NCBI RefSeq assembly: GCF_027580225.2
Contig: NC_073357.2
Span: forward strand, 41,316,001 to 41,380,000
Reading direction: 5' to 3'
From: Misgurnus anguillicaudatus
Taxonomy: Eukaryota; Chordata; Actinopteri; Cypriniformes; Cobitidae
Length of the DNA: 64,000 bases
The notes under the pieces were generated by a model. That model was not told where the DNA came from, ran no database searches, and saw only the letters and a list, made by a program, of their open reading frames with translations. Within the stretch, counting starts at the first letter, position 1, and each line of letters opens with the position of its first letter. Below, one piece after another: positions 59,278 through 64,000 of this stretch. The position numbers and the translations under genes were made by a program.

Positions 59278-59452
59278 GCCAAATGTCTAGTAAATCCCTC
59301 CATGAAAAAGTAAGTTTAACCACTGATTCTTCACAGCCAAACGTCTAGTAAATCCCTCTGTGAAAAAGTATTTTTAAACACTGATTCTTCACAGCCAAAC
59401 GTTTAGTATATCCCTCCTTGAAAAAGTAATTTTAACCACAGATTCTTCATAT
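59278..59452. repeat. Tandem array of 58-bp units
   Basis: Three units start at 59278, 59336 and 59394 (GCCAAACGTCTAGTAAATCC), each ending near GATTCTTCA. Differences of a few bases between units. Confidence 0.95.
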
Positions 59453-62400
59453 ATCTTCATAATTTGGTAGTGTAAACAACACAAACTGAAAACACAGCGT
59501 GATATGATGTTTACACACTAACTAGCTGTGGGCAGGTCATAGTTTTCATTTCTCCCGTGGGCAAGGCTGTAGGTGGAGATTATTATGCAAAGTGTTGGTA
59601 TTATGTGGATAAAGTCAGACAAGGAGATTCAATCCATATGACGACTCGTTTCAGCAATTCAGAGTCGACTCCCTACTTTAGAAGCCAATAACTTTATTAA
59701 TCATGCACTTTTTGGTTCAACTACTTTGCACAGTTTACATTGATGGACAGCTACATGACACACTGCAATACAGGTCATTTTCGATTTTGGGTCTGTGTGG
59801 CTCTTTAAAAGTGGAGCGGGGTGTAGAAGATTAACTAAAAGATAAACACAAAACCCTAGACAAACACTTTAAATATTTATTAACAACAGCATTACATTTT
59901 AAATGCTTGATCGAGGTTTCTGTTAAAAGTTATTTATTTTGGGCATTATTGCCCAACAAATGGTCTCAGTACGTTGCACTGGGTGCAGGGAGTGCTCATG
60001 GGAGTTGTAGTTTCCCAGTTTTATTGCGCATTGTTTATAATTTCATATAACTTTTAAGAAAACTACAATAAAAAATATATATTCAACCAGCAGAGTGGCT
60101 AGTGGGATTGGCTGCTTACTTGCCACAGCCGAAATCCACCAGCATTTGGTGGGTGTTAATGTCAAGCCCTGTGTGTAAGATATTTTATTTGTTCAATGTT
60201 AATTATCACAAGGCCCCAGTGCTTCACTGGGGAAATGAGTTTTACTTTTTAAATGAAATTTCTTTGCAACTGGTAGGTCATGCTATTACATCTATGTGAT
60301 TACACTTCTTTTTATTCACCCTATTTAATATGCATGTTTCAAACGTTTGATTGGCGAGAACAATATTACCATAGAAATAAGGCATATTGTACTGTAGAAA
60401 TACTTTTTACAAGACCATTGAAATAAGGACAAGATTTAGGTTATTTTAAATGGTTTAACATTTAAGACACTCCTTTGCGTCATTTATTGAGAGCTTAAAC
60501 CTGAAAAAAAGACAATTTGAACACTTCTGTCTAATACGTAGCTGTAAGCTCTGAAATTTTAAGAAACTGCACTTTATCCCTGGGCCTCTCATTATGAATA
60601 TATCTTTAATATTGAATCTGACTGTAGCTGTTTTTTTTTCTCTTTGCACTGACCTCTGTGCCATCACCTCTCAAAGCACTGCACATGAAACAGCGTGTCG
60701 GCTGTAGCAAGCCTAATGATTATAGCGGGTCGGCACCTTTAGCCCATAGTAATTTGAAGACTCGCCTAAATGCAGTTGTGTCACTTCTAAAGGTCAGTCT
60801 GCAGGACCTAGATGGAACTGTACTCCATGTTTTGCTGCCTCATTATCACACATCTGAGCAGCTCAAGCTCTTCGCTGAACCCTGGGCTTTGATAACTCAG
60901 TTGTTAGTAAAGGTACCATTCCTAGGAGGACAGATTTATGCTCTAGGTGCTCAACAAGTGGGCCAATCTGCCACTCTGTTACTGGGGGATGAGATACACC
61001 TGCTTAGGCGACCACTGCGGCGCGCAGTCCGTGTATCAGACAAAAGCTGACTGGGATTTCCGGAGGGCTCAGTTTTATGTGGGATTTTTCCCTCTGCAGA
61101 TCCAGGCGGATGGGCTCGGGGAGAATGAGTACCGCAGTAACATCCCTCACAGAGGTTGAGCAGTAATGACACAGACGTCTGCAGCCCTGTTCCCCTCCGT
61201 CAGGAAGCATTTCATTTTTGCTTTCGACACAGTGACAGTCCAATCTTCCCCCCGTAATTACGTGTTATTAATCTTATGCTATCTACCCACGGATGAGGAA
61301 GACCTGCTTTTGTCAGTGCAATTATTGACACTGGTTGGAGTTTAGAGTTCCTATGGCTTTAAAAGCCACAAGTCTGTGCTTAATTATGTTTTCGTTAAAT
61401 GCAGAAGTCTCGATAGCAACGTGTTCACCTAAAAATTCTTGTTTATAAGCACCGGCGTCTGGTCACAAAGTGTGATTGTTGGCCGGAAGCTACGGCGGTC
61501 CGCAATTAAATTATCATTAGTCACTATGTTCAAGTTATCCATGAGAAGATGGTAATCAACCTATGACTCCTCCTGAGGGAACAAAGACATGTCCTCATGA
61601 TGAATTCATCTCTGCTAGTATGGCCAAGGTCCGCATCTCTTCACAGACTGTGGGCAGAACATATTAAATGCTGCGGTTGATTTCCCAAGGGAGTTCATAT
61701 GTATTGTTCACTGCTAAGGTTAAAAAAGGTGTGAATTCCATTACAGTATTTGCCTGTCATAATAAGCTGAATCTGACATTTTACCAATAGAAAATGCCAT
61801 GTTGTCGATCATTAGACTTACAATGATAGTGGTCAGGATGGGTAAGTTGTGCTGAGCAAAGGTCACTGAGACCCAGAGACTTTCTTTGTTATCGGCTGGC
61901 TTTTCGTGAGCCGGTAATGTGCTTGTGAATTCTGTGTGTGTGTCAAGCTGAAGAATTATTTTTGTTCGTTATCTTTTCGATCTTTGTTCATTTTCTATTC
62001 TTCAGAAAGAGGGAATTGACTTTGCACTCGCTACAAATATTAGGAAGCGCACACAGGGGAAGGATTTAAATTGAACTTTTTAATGTTGTTATACGAACCG
62101 TGGCCATTAATTAAGATAAGTAGGCTGTAGTAGACATTTCCAGAGACCAAATGTTACATTTTACATTGCTTTTAAAATGGTTGAATGTATCGACAACATT
62201 GTTCACATTGTTGCATTCAGATCGTAACAGACAAGATAGTGTTTGAATACTGTCTACAGGGTCCTGTTTGAATCAGTTAAACTCTGGTTGGTTTACTGTG
62301 TGCTTGTTTTTTAAGGCTTTAGTGTTTACGTTTGGCAGGTGGAAATGGTGAGGAAAACACATAGTAATTAGGCATCGCAGCCAACAGCTGTCTGTGGACG

Positions 62401-62549
62401 TCTGTGACTGGAAAGGTATTCTGTGAGTAATAGTTAACTGGGCTGACTGCCTGTCTGCTTTACTCTATAAAGATGTTTTAGTCATTCTGCTGCTTAGAAG
62501 ACAGTATTTTGTCTACAGTACTGTCATAAGACATTCATTCATTCGTTCA
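59453..62549. other. Unassigned sequence including a GC-richer block
   Basis: 59560-59830 resembles a dispersed repeat without clear ends. 60640-61700 is repeat-free and of balanced composition. It holds the longest open frame of the right third (60658-61050, 130 codons), which shows no domain, no flanking splice logic I trust, and an overlapping open frame on the other strand. I take the block as candidate conserved non-coding DNA. Confidence 0.4.
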
Positions 62550-62602
62550 CATTTACATTTATTTGTTTAACAGATGCTTTTATCCAAAAGCAAATTATCC
62601 AA
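62550..62602 (-). mobile_element. SINE/L2 tail only
   Basis: Minus strand ends TTTTGGATAAAAGCATCTG, then AAATAAATGTAAATG; only the 3' tail of the SINE (or its L2 partner) remains. Confidence 0.6.
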
Positions 62603-62853
62603 AGCCTGTTGGAATTCAACAAAGCGATTTATCCAGACAAGACAATACTGTTAAAAAGAATTGATTAAAAACTGAATCATTCACATATTCAAAATGAACA
62701 TGTTACAGTATATCTTTAACTACATACCCGCTGTAAATACATTTTAACTAGTTTAACAAACCAGACCTTACTTTTGTTTGGGGCATTACCAGGGATTTCC
62801 TGAATGTTTGGTTTAATTGCTTTTAGCTCAGTTTGCATTTTACTGTGAATTAG

Positions 62854-63754
62854 TAATATGGGAGAACTGGGGCGAAAGTAAACCGGGACAAAAGTAACAA
62901 AGCTATTTTCTCAGAGTCTTTAAATTTGCATTCCAAATTATGACAGCATCTTCAGCACGCAACCCTTGAGAATACAAATATCGCGTTATTTCATCACAGT
63001 TTTGCACGTGAAGGTCCAGAAAGTTGTTTTCGACCATGATAAGTAAATTCCTAAAGCAGTCAAGCTTTCTCGTTTCATGTGTTACAGTACAGATCACTCT
63101 ACAGGTTATTTAGTGCTCTAACACATCCTGAAGTTTGACTTCTCAGATTATTCCAAAATAAAAGTAAATCGGGTTTAAATGTCAGGAGTTCCTGTCGGGA
63201 CGAAAGTAACACTTGTCACTTTTGTCCCGCCGCTAATACTGTTGCATTATGTTAAATGTATATTATTCTAATTTGATTTAATACATTTTTTATAGCGTTT
63301 AAACTGTTGAAAATGTTTTTATTCTCAACAAAAGTGTGTTCTGTTGGGTTACTTTTGAAACATTTGATGAAACTGAAATTTAAAACGAAAATGTAATTTC
63401 ATTATTTTTTTGCAAAGATAAACGACAAAATATGTTTGTAGGTCATAGTCATGTATATTCACAAAAAAATAATGTAAGACAAAAATTTATCTTGTTCTGT
63501 TGTGTTTCTTTTGACCCACCTGTGTGTTACTATCGTCCCTGCAGGTGGGGTCAAAAATAACAATTCGCTACTTGTGTTCAAAGTGAAATTATACTGAAGT
63601 AATTTTACATTTGTTCAAAATTCCACCTGGTATTGATAGACCACACTTGTGAGTTATTGACCACAGCAAAAGTCTCTGTCTAAAACATTATGTTATAAAA
63701 TTATGTTGTTGTTTTTTTGAAAAATGGTACTTTCACTCCTACTCTCCCCTATTA
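62854..63754. mobile_element. MITE with GGGGAGAG-type ends
   Basis: TAATATGGGAGAACTGGGGC at the left faces CACTCCTACTCTCCCCTATTA at the right. Inside, GGGACAAAAGTAAC and GGGACGAAAGTAAC recur, with CACTTTTGTCCCG inverted near 63218. About 900 bp, non-coding. Resembles 56368-57308 in plan. Confidence 0.65.
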
Positions 63755-64000
63755 AACATAAAAATATAAAAGTAAAATTAAATATAAATGTATAAAACGT
63801 TTTCCTGTTGCTCAAATACACTAGCAGTGGAAATCCCAGTGAGACACATGTTGTACTGTTAAAATGTTTTGGGAAAAATATTTTTATCCACTTAAATGTC
63901 TGTCAAAAGCATAAATGGAAAAAAAGTAGTAGCTTTTTCAATACTTTGTCAGTAATGCTTTTCTGTTAAATTTTTGTAAGAAAATAAATTGTATTTTTTT
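63755..64000. other. Unassigned AT-rich end of window
   Basis: Nothing recognised. Confidence 0.5.

Noticed and set aside
60658..61050. 130-codon ORF as a host protein-coding exon
   Set aside because: No recognisable domain, no convincing splice sites, overlapping open frame on the other strand (60951-61172); composition alone is not enough.

Overview
The window reads as non-coding, transposon-rich DNA from a teleost, most likely a cyprinid (carp, goldfish or zebrafish relatives). The evidence is the repeat content: teleost Tc1 families with their familiar terminal and transposase sequences, a DIRS-type tyrosine-recombinase retrotransposon, a short Ty3/gypsy-like LTR element, tRNA-derived SINE pieces with an L2-like 3' tail, and many foldback MITEs. 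The host background is AT-rich. I found no convincing host exon on either strand. Nearly all open frames are short and chance-like, or belong to mobile elements. This is either an intergenic desert or the inside of a very large intron.

Layout. 0-3.3 kb: a possible hAT-like shell (TAGGGATGT ends) holding a decayed LINE reverse transcriptase (1.57-2.72 kb) and a TTAA-flanked MITE. 4.2-5.1 kb: a 906-bp palindromic element with TAA target copies; a second copy lies at 22.9-23.7 kb. 7.6-16.3 kb: the most structured region. A deleted Tc1 element (7.6-8.5 kb) carries two MITEs. Next to it a second Tc1 (8.54-15.95 kb) is split by a 5905-bp DIRS element (9671-15575) with inverted terminal repeats, gag, RT/RNase H and tyrosine-recombinase remnants, and an internal complementary region equal to the joined element ends. 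17.3-17.8 kb: an internally deleted Tc1 with perfect ends.

18-29 kb is mostly unrecognised sequence with a few MITE and SINE pieces. 29-41.3 kb is a dense MITE field in which 8-bp, TTAA or nested-palindrome logic identifies hAT-like, piggyBac-like and unclassified foldback elements, several nested. 43-47.4 kb holds three more MITEs (one TAA-flanked PIF/Harbinger-like, one with a perfect 8-bp duplication) and a decayed relative of one of them. 50.0-52.4 kb: a structurally complete, young, non-autonomous LTR retrotransposon with 721-bp LTRs, a perfect GTATC duplication, a polypurine tract and one 301-codon gag-position ORF with a nine-unit 9-residue repeat. 56.4-63.8 kb: two GGGGAGAG-ended MITEs and two adjacent tandem arrays (about 171 bp and 58 bp units).

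The coding remnants belong to transposons. Those of the DIRS and Tc1 elements are broken by frameshifts, stops or deletion; only the LTR-element ORF is intact. Several non-repeat blocks (around 18.3-19.3, 42.7-43.0, 47.6-48.1, 55.7-56.1 and 60.6-61.7 kb) are less AT-rich than their surroundings and are candidates for conserved regulatory DNA, but this cannot be shown from one sequence.
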